64,000 nucleotides of DNA from assembly GCA_964427505.1 (NCBI GenBank), contig CAYRUO010000002.1:1-64000 (forward strand), given 5' to 3'. Shown here piece after piece: positions 1-8,249 of this stretch; the first letter of the stretch is position 1, and every line of letters starts with the position of its first letter. The translations under genes were made by a program, and so were the position numbers. The notes under the pieces were generated by a model. It was not told the origin of the DNA, did not search any database, and was given only the letters and a program-made list of their open reading frames with translations. This DNA is from Thermanaerothrix sp034436175. Its GTDB lineage: Bacteria > Chloroflexota > Anaerolineae > Anaerolineales > Anaerolineaceae.

Positions 1-62
1 CCAACCCCTGTCCTGTGGTCACTTTTAACTACCACTTTTTGGATAGAAGAAGGAGGAAAGAA

Positions 63-1403
63 ATGAAAATGAAACGGTTTAGCCTGACCCTCTTGGGGCT
101 ATTTGTAATCCTCTCGGTCGTCCTTACGGCTTGTGGCTCAACGCCGACTGCAACGCCAGCCCAACAGCCAGTGGCTACTGAGGAAGCTGCTCAACCGACT
201 AGTCCTGCCACGCAGCCCAGCGGTGGCAAACAACAGGTTGAGGTCTTCTCTTGGTGGACGGGAGGTGGTGAGGCGGCTGGCCTCGAAGCCATGATCAAGG
301 TCTTCAAGGCACAGTATCCTGACATTGAATTTATCAACGCCGCTGTAGCCGGTGGGGCCGGCACAAACGCGCGTGCGGTATTGGCTTCCCGTCTGCAAGC
401 GGGAGATCCACCTGATTCCTGGCAGGGTCATGCTGGGCAGGAACTGATCGGCACCTATGTTGCTGGTAACCAAATCCTGCCACTGAATGACCTCTACGAG
501 TCAGAGGGTTGGCTCAAGGTAATGCCGGAAACCCTTATCCCGCTCATTTCCCAGGATGGGAAGATTTACTCTGTACCGGTCAACATCCATCGCGCCAATG
601 TGCTGTGGTATAACCCCAAGATCTTGAAGGATCATAACATCAATGTTCCAACCACGATAGACGAGTGGTTTGCTGCCATGGATGCACTCAAGGCCGCCGG
701 TGTAACTCCCTTGGCACTTGGTGAGCAGTGGACGAAGATGCATCTGCTCGAAACAGTCTTGCTCGGTACCCTTGGCCCTGAGGCTTACAATGGGTTGTGG
801 AGCGGGAAAACGGACTGGGGGAGTCCAGAAGTTAAGGTGGCATTAGAGAACTTTGCGAAACTCTTGACCTATGCCAATTCCGATTCGGCTTCGCTCTCAT
901 GGCAGGACGCTTCGCAACTCGTCGTTAATGGCGACGCTGCGTTCAACGTCATGGGCGACTGGGCTGAAGGATATTTTCGCGAGTTGGGCAAAACCCCACA
1001 GGTTGACTATGGCTGGGCTCCGGTCCCAGGCACATCGGGAACTTTCCAGTTCCTGTCGGATTCCTTTGTCCTTGCCGCTGGCGCTCCGCACCCCGATGGT
1101 GCCATTGCATGGCTTAAGGTAGCCGGTTCTAAAGCCGGGCAAGAAGCCTTTAACCCGGTTAAGGGCTCAATTTGCGCGCGCACCGATTGTGACAAGAGCC
1201 TCTTTGGAGAATACCTCCAGTCGGCCATGAACGATTGGGCGACTAACACTGTGGTGGGTTCTCTTACACACGGTGTCGTTGCAAACGACTCCTGGAAGTC
1301 TGAAATTGATACTGCACTTGGTCTCTTTGTCCAGGATGGCAACGTTAACAACTTCCAGGCCGCATTGGTCGCGGCTTGCAAGAGTTCTGGCCCCTGTAAG
1401 TAG
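63..1403 (+). CDS. ABC transporter sugar-binding lipoprotein (family 1, GtsA-like)
   Basis: Extracellular solute-binding protein of a carbohydrate ABC importer, expected to be tethered to the outer face of the membrane. An upstream in-frame ATG exists at 15, but the ATG at 63 follows an AGGAGG ribosome site and starts a clean lipoprotein signal (basic MKMKR, hydrophobic stretch, lipobox LTAC), so I choose 63. A Thr/Pro-rich linker follows. The mature part resembles the glucose/mannose-binding GtsA group (WWTGGGEAAGLEAM near its start, an AGGAGTNARAVLASR segment, then GDPPD). About 446 residues, normal for the family. It heads a cluster with two permeases. The sugar is inferred from resemblance only. 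Confidence 0.88.
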   Translation: MKMKRFSLTLLGLFVILSVVLTACGSTPTATPAQQPVATEEAAQPTSPATQPSGGKQQVEVFSWWTGGGEAAGLEAMIKVFKAQYPDIEFINAAVAGGAGTNARAVLASRLQAGDPPDSWQGHAGQELIGTYVAGNQILPLNDLYESEGWLKVMPETLIPLISQDGKIYSVPVNIHRANVLWYNPKILKDHNINVPTTIDEWFAAMDALKAAGVTPLALGEQWTKMHLLETVLLGTLGPEAYNGLWSGKTDWGSPEVKVALENFAKLLTYANSDSASLSWQDASQLVVNGDAAFNVMGDWAEGYFRELGKTPQVDYGWAPVPGTSGTFQFLSDSFVLAAGAPHPDGAIAWLKVAGSKAGQEAFNPVKGSICARTDCDKSLFGEYLQSAMNDWATNTVVGSLTHGVVANDSWKSEIDTALGLFVQDGNVNNFQAALVAACKSSGPCK

Positions 1404-1417
1404 GTAAAATGATAATG

Positions 1418-1454
1418 AGGGGTGAGGGAACTGCAAATAAAAGCCCTCACCCCT
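1418..1454 (+). promoter_or_regulatory. Intercistronic hairpin between binding protein and permease
   Basis: An 11-base arm at 1418-1428 (AGGGGTGAGGG) pairs perfectly with 1444-1454 across a 15-base loop. There is no T-run after it, so it is not a normal terminator. Hairpins here, between binding-protein and permease genes, are known in other importers (malE-malF type) to protect the upstream message and give more binding protein than permease. That role is inferred. Confidence 0.6.
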
Positions 1455-1480
1455 TGAAAAACTGGATACAGGTCCTGAAT

Positions 1481-2377
1481 ATGCGCAAGCTTATTAAAGA
1501 CAAAGATCGTGTCCTCTCCGTTTTGCTCGTTTCACCGTCCATTTTGGCGGTGTTGATATTTATCTATGTATTCATAGGCTGGACAGTTCGTGTATCCTTA
1601 AGTAAGTGGAAGGGGCTCAATCCGGATTACTCGTGGAATGGATTGACAAATTACATCAACCTATTCTCTGATCCGCGCTTTGCGGTTGATATCCGCAATA
1701 CCGTTATTTTTACCGGCGTTTTCGTTGTGGGCAGTATCTTGCTGGGTTTTCTTCTGGCTGTTCTCCTCGACCAGGGACTTAAAGGCGAGGGTTTCTTTCG
1801 CAGTCTGTTTCTCTTTCCGATGGCAATCTCCTATATTGTGACCGGTGTGGTTTGGCGCTGGCTTATGAACCCGGCAACCGGCAGTCGCACCAGCGGTTTT
1901 AATCTCCTGTTTTCATATCTCCACCTCGATTTTCTTCAAAATGCTTGGCATACTACACCAACCTGGGGAATTGCGGCGGTGGCACTAGCGGCCATCTGGC
2001 AAATGTCAGGTTATACGATGGCCTTATATTTAGCAGGACTGCGTGCTATTCCTCATGAGTTGCGTGAAGCAGCACAGATTGATGGGGCCAGCGAAGTACA
2101 GATCTACCGATTTGTCGTTTTGCCACTTCTTACGCCGATCACCTTGAGTGCTCTGATCATCCTTGGGCACATGTCCCTTAAAGTCTTTGATCTTATCATC
2201 GCGATCGCCGGTAAACAGCTCCCGCTTGATGTGCCTGCCATTTACATGTGGCAAACTACATTTGATGGGCTCTTTTATGGACGCGGAGCAGCGATTAGCA
2301 TTTTGCTTCTGATCAGCGTAGCTGTCCTAATTATCCCTTACATTGTCTATACCTTGAAGAACGAGTCGTTCAAATGA
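1481..2377 (+). CDS. Sugar ABC transporter permease, MalF/UgpA-like
   Basis: Inner-membrane permease of a CUT1-type sugar importer, about 298 residues from the ATG at 1481. An in-frame start at 1409 would place the intercistronic hairpin inside the coding region and adds residues unlike the family, so I prefer 1481 although its ribosome site is weak. About six hydrophobic segments are visible. The conserved EAA loop that contacts the ATPase is present (ELREAAQIDGASEVQIYRF). The stop overlaps the start of the next permease by four bases, implying coupled translation. No ATP-binding subunit is encoded here, so an ATPase shared with other importers is expected. Confidence 0.88.
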   Translation: MRKLIKDKDRVLSVLLVSPSILAVLIFIYVFIGWTVRVSLSKWKGLNPDYSWNGLTNYINLFSDPRFAVDIRNTVIFTGVFVVGSILLGFLLAVLLDQGLKGEGFFRSLFLFPMAISYIVTGVVWRWLMNPATGSRTSGFNLLFSYLHLDFLQNAWHTTPTWGIAAVALAAIWQMSGYTMALYLAGLRAIPHELREAAQIDGASEVQIYRFVVLPLLTPITLSALIILGHMSLKVFDLIIAIAGKQLPLDVPAIYMWQTTFDGLFYGRGAAISILLLISVAVLIIPYIVYTLKNESFK

Positions 2378-3192
2378 AAACACGGCGCTTAAGCAAGAAC
2401 TTTCTATATGTTCCTCTTATCTTTATGGCAATCTTTTATCTCATTCCGCTCTACGTGATGCTGGTAACCAGTTTCAAGAGTTTTGCCGAGGTGGATTTGA
2501 GAACCATGTGGAATCTGCCTCGCGGCATCCACTTTGACAACTTTGTCGAAGCCTATTCCAAACTTGCGCCGTCGCTGTGGAACAGTTTTGCCATGGTGAT
2601 TCCTGCGGCAGTGTTATCGTCAGCATTGGGTTCTTTAAATGGGTATATCTTCGCTAAGTGGAAATTCAGGGGCGCCGATCTGGTTTTCCCCTTTATCCTT
2701 TTTGGAATGTTTATCCCTTATCAGAGCATTCTCATCCCTCTGGTACAATTTATGAATGCTGTTGGGCTCAAGGGGTTATTGGGATTAACCTTAACCCACA
2801 TCATTTATGGCATTCCTATCACCACTCTGACATTTCGTAATTATTACGCCAGTTTGCCCCAAGAGTTACTGGAAGCAGCGAAAATTGATGGCGCAGATAT
2901 GTTGAAGATTTATCGGCACATTTTGCTCCCAATCTCTATCCCAAGTTTTGTCGTAGTGCTTATCTGGCAATTTACATCTGCCTGGAATGACTTCTTATTT
3001 GCGGTAGTCTTAACGGGGAATAAGGATTGGCCTATTACAGTGGCTTTGAACAACATGGCCGGAAGCCAAATCATTGCTTGGAATGTCCAAATGGCAGGAT
3101 CGCTCTTGACCGCGCTCCCACCTTTATTGGTTTATATTCTCGCAGGACGTTATTTCTTGCGCGGTCTGCTGGCCGGATCCCTTAAGGGGTAG
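2374..3192 (+). CDS. Sugar ABC transporter permease, MalG/UgpE-like
   Basis: Second inner-membrane permease of the sugar importer, 272 residues, the usual length of MalG-type subunits. It has about six membrane segments and a clear EAA loop (ELLEAAKIDGADMLKIYRH) near residue 165. Its ATG overlaps the stop of the upstream permease in an ATGA arrangement. It forms the membrane channel with the preceding protein. No intrinsic terminator sits directly after the stop; the first convincing one is about 370 bases downstream. Confidence 0.9.
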   Translation: MKTRRLSKNFLYVPLIFMAIFYLIPLYVMLVTSFKSFAEVDLRTMWNLPRGIHFDNFVEAYSKLAPSLWNSFAMVIPAAVLSSALGSLNGYIFAKWKFRGADLVFPFILFGMFIPYQSILIPLVQFMNAVGLKGLLGLTLTHIIYGIPITTLTFRNYYASLPQELLEAAKIDGADMLKIYRHILLPISIPSFVVVLIWQFTSAWNDFLFAVVLTGNKDWPITVALNNMAGSQIIAWNVQMAGSLLTALPPLLVYILAGRYFLRGLLAGSLKG

Positions 3193-3481
3193 TTCTGCGG
3201 CACTCCTATTCTTAGAATTAGAGATTATTACGGGTTTGGGATGCTGAGGATTAAAAACCAGTGGCGATTTGCGCACGAGAGTATAGGTACACCATAGCGG
3301 CTTAATAGATTTTCGACAAGCGGGCTCCAAAGCAGAGTCTCTGCACCATGGTCATTTCTGGATTAGCGGTGTGGGTGTTTTTATGCAGCGGGAACATATG
3401 CACTTGATTGGGCTTTGGCGATTAAATCCCCTGTTCATCATGCACTGGTCTGTTACTAGGTATAGACTGCTGAGGCATCAA

Positions 3482-3518
3482 TATAGATTCTGATTATTTA
3501 TACAAATCAGAATCTATA
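3482..3518. repeat. Perfect 14-bp inverted repeat
   Basis: TATAGATTCTGATT at 3482-3495 pairs with its exact reverse complement at 3505-3518 across a 9-base loop. No T-run follows directly, so it is not an obvious terminator on its own. It sits about 50 bases before a terminator-like hairpin. Confidence 0.6.
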
Positions 3519-3565
3519 ACAGAAACAACAACATTCTAATCTTTTTGACTGCTTTTGATTCTAAT

Positions 3566-3613
3566 ATCTATCGACGCTCGGCGTTTGGATCGATAGATTT
3601 TTGTTTGTTCTTT
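3566..3613 (+). terminator. Intrinsic terminator in gene-free stretch
   Basis: ATCTATCGA at 3566-3574 pairs perfectly with TCGATAGAT at 3590-3598. It is followed at once by a T-rich tail (TTTTTGTTTGTTC). It may end a long transcript of the sugar importer operon or a separate small RNA starting inside the gene-free stretch. Confidence 0.55.
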
Positions 3614-3936
3614 CCGTGAACGCGCCAGCCATATTTTTTAGGGGTTACATCATTATTTATGCCGAAAATGATAGGCGTAAAACACCGCTACGCAACTTCC
3701 ATGGGCTTCTAATCCTGCGTTTGCTGTAATAAACCTATACGAAATAAATTGCCTTGCCAGAATTACCCTTGCCCTTGATTTACCCATTCTCTACCCATTG
3801 GGCATTCTAGCATCCTGCTCGACCATCAGAAGCCCTCTCTAGTTTATTTTTACGTATGGTCTAGACAACTGATCTTGTTGATTTATAACCGATTACATCC
3901 TTTAATCAAACCCATTACGATAAGCGCGCTAATTAA

Positions 3937-4276
3937 TCAATCAATCAATCCATGTTCACGGGCATAACGTACGAATTCCACCCGACTATGCAACCCCAAT
4001 TTTGCCGATATATTTGCGCGGTGACCTTCAACGGTACGAACGCTGATATGTAATATTTCACCGATTTGGCGGTTGGTGTACCCTTGCACAATCAGACATA
4101 ATACTTCTTTTTTCTCTCGGCGAAAGCGGTTCTTGTTCAATTTGCATTGGCTTTTTGGATCCACTTGGTTCAGTGAATAAAACCCGGATCATTTTAGGAT
4201 CAACGTAGAGATCACCCCGTCGTACCGTATAAATGGCTGAAATTAATTCGGTTTCTGTAGCACGTTTCAGGATGTA
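3937..4276 (-). pseudogene. Remnant of a LuxR/NarL-type response regulator, truncated and frameshifted
   Basis: Reading leftward, the sequence encodes the end of a receiver domain (YILKRATETELISAIYTV, then RGDLYVDP) and, after a shift of frame, a full GerE/LuxR helix-turn-helix (QIGEILHISVRTVEGHRANI) ending with GLID. The frames break in an A6 run at about 4109-4114, exactly inside the family motif LSPREKEVL; with five A's the motif is restored. The receiver N-terminus, including the phosphorylated Asp, is missing: homology begins abruptly at about 4276, where an ABC ATPase remnant ends. A GATT tetranucleotide repeat overlaps the stop codon. A sequencing error could explain the A-run, but not the missing N-terminus. 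Confidence 0.75.
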
Positions 4277-4298
4277 CTGGAACGAAGAGGGAAAACAA

Positions 4299-5495
4299 GA
4301 AACCCATCTTGGCCATAGCGGCTTCGACATCGCTGCGAAGTCTCAACCAGTCAATGCCAAGCCCGCCCCAACGGATATAACGGTATGTTTGGGTCATCAC
4401 AATATTTTCAAGGACGGTCATGAATGGCACGACTGCCATGGTAAGGGGATTTTCTGGGATAAATCCCACCCCACTGCGGCGAATTTGGGGAACAGCTAAA
4501 TGAGTGACGTCCTTTCCAAAAAGGTATTTCCGCCCTTTTGCACATGGGATCATTCCTAAAATTAGATCGCAAAGTTCTCTTTGCCCATTACCGGAAACCC
4601 CTGCAACACCCACAATTTCGCCAGGATAAATTTTGAGGTGTATATCCTTAAGGCTCACACCCATTCCGTTACTGCGAGTTTCCACCCCATGTAGATCTAA
4701 TAGTGGTGGTTCGTTGTGTTGTTTTCGCTCTCGCACTGGGACAACGTCTGCTAATTCCTTTCCAAACATGAGCGAGATTAATTTCTTCTCGTCTGCTTCT
4801 GATCGCAGTAACGTTCCCATGACTCGCCCACCCCGTAGGATGGTGATGCGATCGGCGCATGCGAACACTTCTTTCATTTTATGAGTGATTAATAGGATGG
4901 TATATCCCTCTTTGCGGAGATTGTCTAAAACCCGAAAAAGTGCATCAACTTCGTGGGGGGCTAGCACACGAGTTGGTTCATCTAGTATCAAGATACGCGC
5001 CTTTGATATCAGCAATTTTAGGATTTCAACTTTCTGTTGTTCGCCGATGGAAAGGTGCGCCACCAAGGCTTCAGGGGTAATATCCATGCCATAACGGCTA
5101 GAGAGGTTGCGGATGAGACGATTTATCTCCTGCATATCCGGGATGGCCTTGAGATCGGATAAAAACAAGGCAATGTTCTCGGCGACGCTAAATGCAGGAA
5201 TGAGGGAGAAATCCTGAAAAACCATTCCAATATGGGGCCGTATTGCATCCTGTGGTGATCGAATGGCAACTGGCTTGCCCTCAAAAAGAATCTGTCCCGC
5301 ATCGGCTCGGTAAAATCCATAAAGGATTTTCATCAGTGTGCTCTTGCCGGCCCCGTTTTCGCCTAGAAGAGCGTGAATTTCTCCCGGATAAACATCAAGG
5401 TCAATGGCATCATTCGCCAGCACCCCTGGGAAAGACTTTGTAATACCACGCAAAGAAATCAACGGAGGTGGGGAATACGAGATCGAGGTAGACAA
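4299..5495 (-). pseudogene. Truncated double-domain ABC ATPase (nucleoside/simple-sugar type)
   Basis: Resembles the tandem-ABC ATPases of BmpA/YufO- and RbsA-type importers. Domain 1 is complete: Walker A GENGAGKST, signature LSIGEQQK, Walker B ILILDEPT. Domain 2 begins with the typical atypical P-loop (GVSGNGQREL) but stops after an LRSDVEAAMAKMGF stretch, before its signature and Walker B. About 400 of roughly 510 residues remain. The frame then runs out of homology into the response-regulator remnant and ends at 4212. The start is TTG at 5495, supported by a GGAGG eight to nine bases upstream. No permease or binding-protein partners are nearby, consistent with a deletion that removed the rest of the operon. 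Confidence 0.8.
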
Positions 5496-5617
5496 GGATA
5501 GGAACCTCCCAACGGGATGGTGTTTTTACATTCCCGTATTTATCATAGAGGTTCAGATCGTCATTTTTAAGCGTATAAACTTGGGGTTTTTGAGACGACA
5601 AAGGACCGTGAAAATTA

Positions 5618-5654
5618 CAGATTTGACCCCGTAGATTCTACGGGGTCAAATCTG
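5618..5654. repeat. Perfect 16-bp palindrome, REP-like
   Basis: CAGATTTGACCCCGTA at 5618-5633 is followed after five bases (GATTC, whose ends can also pair) by its exact reverse complement at 5639-5654. The GGGGTCAAATCTG arm resembles the short palindromes used by REP-associated tyrosine transposases. No second copy occurs in this window. It could also help stop transcripts coming from the hydrogenase operon. Confidence 0.6.
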
Positions 5655-5684
5655 CGAGCAGAGTTTGTATGAAAGTTCTTTACC

Positions 5685-5723
5685 AAAAATCTTGCGAGCA
5701 AGTAGAGGGGATTCCACTTGCTC
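5685..5723 (-). terminator. Probable terminator of the hydrogenase operon
   Basis: On the minus strand, GAGCAAGT (5716-5723) pairs with ACTTGCTC (5696-5703), followed after a few bases by ATTTTT. It lies about 20 bases past the stop of the last hydrogenase gene. The T-run is spaced slightly away from the stem, so confidence is moderate. Confidence 0.5.
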
Positions 5724-5741
5724 AGTATTAGGTCCGGCTAG

Positions 5742-6179
5742 TTACTTTGCCTCTCCGCACTCCACAGGTTGTTCAGAGCACGCCTGAGCGGCGCGTTCGA
5801 GCAGGAACTGAATGTCCTCGTCTCTCCCGTACATCACCTCGAAAGGCGTCTTGTTGGCTGAGGCAAGTTCCCACTCCTCGGTGGAAAATCCCAGGCACTT
5901 AAAGCGACAACTCTCGATGCATTGCGCACAGTAAATACAACGATCGGCGTGATAACGCATTACAAATCGTTTGCTGGCCTTATCCACAACAATAAGTTCT
6001 AGCGCATTGGCCGGGCAGTCTTTAACACAGAGTTGGCAACCCGAGCAGTTCTCTGGATTCCACACTACTTTTGCGCGCAGGCGCTCTGGAACCCAAGGGC
6101 GTTGAAACGGATAGCGCTCTGTGACAGGTTTCTTGAATAACGAGCGGAAGACGTCGCCGAACATGCTGCCGATAGTCAT
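5742..6179 (-). CDS. Ferredoxin-type 2x[4Fe-4S] hydrogenase subunit, NuoI/MbhN-like
   Basis: 145-residue iron-sulfur subunit predicted to pass electrons between ferredoxin and the catalytic module on the cytoplasmic face. Two [4Fe-4S] motifs are visible: C45-x2-C48-x2-C51-x3-C55-P and C81-x2-C84-x2-C87-x3-C91. The second lacks the usual Pro after the last Cys. It is the last gene of the ten-gene operon, 9 bases after the NuoH-like gene. The NADH-oxidising NuoE, F and G genes are absent, so ferredoxin is the likely partner. Confidence 0.88.
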   Translation of the reverse strand: MTIGSMFGDVFRSLFKKPVTERYPFQRPWVPERLRAKVVWNPENCSGCQLCVKDCPANALELIVVDKASKRFVMRYHADRCIYCAQCIESCRFKCLGFSTEEWELASANKTPFEVMYGRDEDIQFLLERAAQACSEQPVECGEAK

Positions 6180-6188
6180 GTCACACCT

Positions 6189-7127
6189 CTAGAATATCAA
6201 AGTCCCTAAATAACGCCCGGCGATGATGGCAATCAGTTGTATTACCGCCAAGATGGTTCCGATACGCCACCACAGCCCGACCACCTGGTCTATACGCAGG
6301 CGTGCAAACAGGGTTTGCATCAAAGCGACAGCGAGAAGTAATCCCAAGGTTTTGAGGATAAAATCGAAAGGCGAATGCAATCCGCCCAAATAAAACGCCG
6401 CCACTAATGTTAATCCAATGACTAATTCGATGTCTTTTCCCAAGCGAAATAAGGCTAAACCCCGCCCACTATACTCGGTCAGAGCACCTGCAACGATTTC
6501 TGTTTCGGCTTCGGGGGCATCAAAGGGAGGGAGTTCTAACTTACCCATCAAGCCTACTAAAGCGACCAAGAATCCGATGGGTTGAGCAACCAGCATCCAT
6601 AGGTTCTGTCCAGCGAACTCGTTTATGTTACCAATTTGCCAGGATTGTGCCGCAATGGCCGGTCCTAACAGCGCTAGCATGAAAGGTGCCTCATATGAGA
6701 ATAACTGTGTCAACGTTCGGGTGGCACCCATTAGCGCAAAACGATCTACTGTACTCGCTCCGGCGAGCCCCATGCTTAAAGTTAGCACACTGAGCAAATA
6801 AATTGTGACGATAAGATCCCCTTGAAAGGTATAAGCGGGTTTTAGGCCCACCATTGGCACATAGAGCGCGGCAGTTAGTGCAGAAGCAAGGGCAAAAAGA
6901 GGCAAGAGATAAAACAACCCTCGCTGAACACCCTGGGGAACGATTTCTTCCTTGGAAAGAAGTTTGACTAGATCTGCGAGGGGCTGGAACCACCGCGGCC
7001 CGATGCGGTTTTGGAATCGCGCTACCAGTTTTCGATCCATATACTCATAGGCCAAACCAGCTAGGATCAGGAACAACCCGCCTGGAAAAATCAGTAGAAT
7101 CACCAAAGGGTGCAAATTCAGGGTCAT
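6189..7127 (-). CDS. Membrane anchor subunit, NuoH/MbhM-like
   Basis: 312-residue membrane protein with about eight hydrophobic segments, matching the subunit that joins the peripheral iron-sulfur arm to the membrane arm in complex I and group 4 hydrogenases. The family's RKLVARFQNRIGPRWFQP segment is present near residues 33-50, and an acidic loop (PPFDAPEAETEIVAG) around 200-215. It lies between the catalytic large subunit and the ferredoxin subunit, the usual place for this gene. Confidence 0.9.
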   Translation of the reverse strand: MTLNLHPLVILLIFPGGLFLILAGLAYEYMDRKLVARFQNRIGPRWFQPLADLVKLLSKEEIVPQGVQRGLFYLLPLFALASALTAALYVPMVGLKPAYTFQGDLIVTIYLLSVLTLSMGLAGASTVDRFALMGATRTLTQLFSYEAPFMLALLGPAIAAQSWQIGNINEFAGQNLWMLVAQPIGFLVALVGLMGKLELPPFDAPEAETEIVAGALTEYSGRGLALFRLGKDIELVIGLTLVAAFYLGGLHSPFDFILKTLGLLLAVALMQTLFARLRIDQVVGLWWRIGTILAVIQLIAIIAGRYLGTLIF

Positions 7128-7160
7128 AGGATGGCTACTCCGTAAACAACAGGTTTGGCA

Positions 7161-8249
7161 TCATCGGTCATTGCACGAGAAACAAGGATCAATTCCGGCT
7201 ACCAACATAGGGATGTCAGCCAGTTTATGGCCGGGGGCGGTCGCCAATACTGTACCCCAGTTGGCCAGGCTGGGTGTGCGCACTTTGACCCGCTCGGGTT
7301 TATCCCCGCCGCCGCTGACAATGAAATAGAACAATTCTCCCCGTGGCGCTTCAACGCGGCTAACCACCTCGCCGGCTGGAATACGTCGCGGCATTCTTGC
7401 AACCAGTTCGCTTTCCGGCATATTGTTTAGAATCTCACGGATAACGCGGATGCTCTCAAAACACTCATCCAGGCGAACAACAAAGCGCGCTTGCAAGTCC
7501 CCTTGTTGGCTTACCACCATTTTCACCGGGAACTCAGAATAAGCGGCATATGGAGCATCCACTCGCACATCTCGCGTTACACCGGATGCCCGTGCAGTAG
7601 GACCAACAGCGCCTAAGCGTTCGGCTTCTTCACGAGAAAGCAATCCAACCCCGCGAGTTCGTCCGAGAAAGGTTTCATCAGTATTGACCACACCCAAATA
7701 GTAATGTACCCGTTCCTCGATAAAGTTTAACCCATCCAAGATGCGAACTTTTTGTTCAGCCGTGATATCAAACTTCACACCGCCGAGCAAGTTGGCCGAG
7801 TAGTTGACTCGGTTGCCGCTTACCAATTCCAGCAAGTCCATAACGACTTCGCGGTCTCGCCAACTATACATGAACAACGCATCGAACCCGGCCTCATGGG
7901 CAGCAACCCCCAACCAGAGCAGATGGCTGTGAAGGCGTTCCAATTCGGCAATGACCTGCCGAATAGCACGGGCTCGGGGTGGTGCCTGTACCCCTGCCAG
8001 GGCTTCAACCCCTTGCGCAAAAGCCAGTGCGTGAACATGAGAACAGATGCCACAGATGCGTTCCATGAGGTAGAGGTTTTGCGTCCAGGTACGTTGCTCC
8101 GCCCCTTTTTCGATTCCGCGGTGGACATATCCTAGGCGCAAGGTAGCCCCTGTAACTTGCTCACCATCCACAAAAATCTCAAAATGACTTGGTTCCTTTA
8201 GTGCCGGATGCTGGGGGCCGATTGGAATAACAAATCTCTCGCCGCTCAT
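7161..8249 (-). CDS. Group 4 [NiFe]-hydrogenase catalytic large subunit, NuoD/MbhL-like
   Basis: 362-residue catalytic subunit. Unlike NuoD of complex I it keeps all four nickel-binding cysteines: RICGICSHVH with C66 and C69, and DPCFSC with C356 and C359. This argues for a true hydrogenase that reduces protons with ferredoxin electrons or runs in reverse. The protein ends only three residues after the last Cys (CFSCNDR then stop), so it lacks the C-terminal extension that a maturation protease removes in most [NiFe] hydrogenases; the gene seems to encode the mature end directly. IGPQHPALKEP and GYVHRGIEKG are other family motifs. It overlaps the NuoC-like gene by four bases. Confidence 0.92.
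   Translation of the reverse strand: MSGERFVIPIGPQHPALKEPSHFEIFVDGEQVTGATLRLGYVHRGIEKGAEQRTWTQNLYLMERICGICSHVHALAFAQGVEALAGVQAPPRARAIRQVIAELERLHSHLLWLGVAAHEAGFDALFMYSWRDREVVMDLLELVSGNRVNYSANLLGGVKFDITAEQKVRILDGLNFIEERVHYYLGVVNTDETFLGRTRGVGLLSREEAERLGAVGPTARASGVTRDVRVDAPYAAYSEFPVKMVVSQQGDLQARFVVRLDECFESIRVIREILNNMPESELVARMPRRIPAGEVVSRVEAPRGELFYFIVSGGGDKPERVKVRTPSLANWGTVLATAPGHKLADIPMLVAGIDPCFSCNDR

Larger units (their letters stand above)
3193..3936. other. 744-base stretch without a recognisable gene
   Basis: No reading frame here looks like a protein. The stretch is AT-rich and holds a perfect 14-base inverted repeat (3482-3518) and a terminator-like hairpin (3566-3613). It lies between an intact importer and a clearly decayed region, so it may be degraded sequence, a long 3' UTR, or hold a small RNA. 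I see no tRNA and no transposase remnant. Confidence 0.6.

Noticed and set aside
4058..4330. Separate 90-residue gene
   Set aside because: It is the out-of-frame middle of the response-regulator remnant joined to ATPase sequence across the deletion scar.
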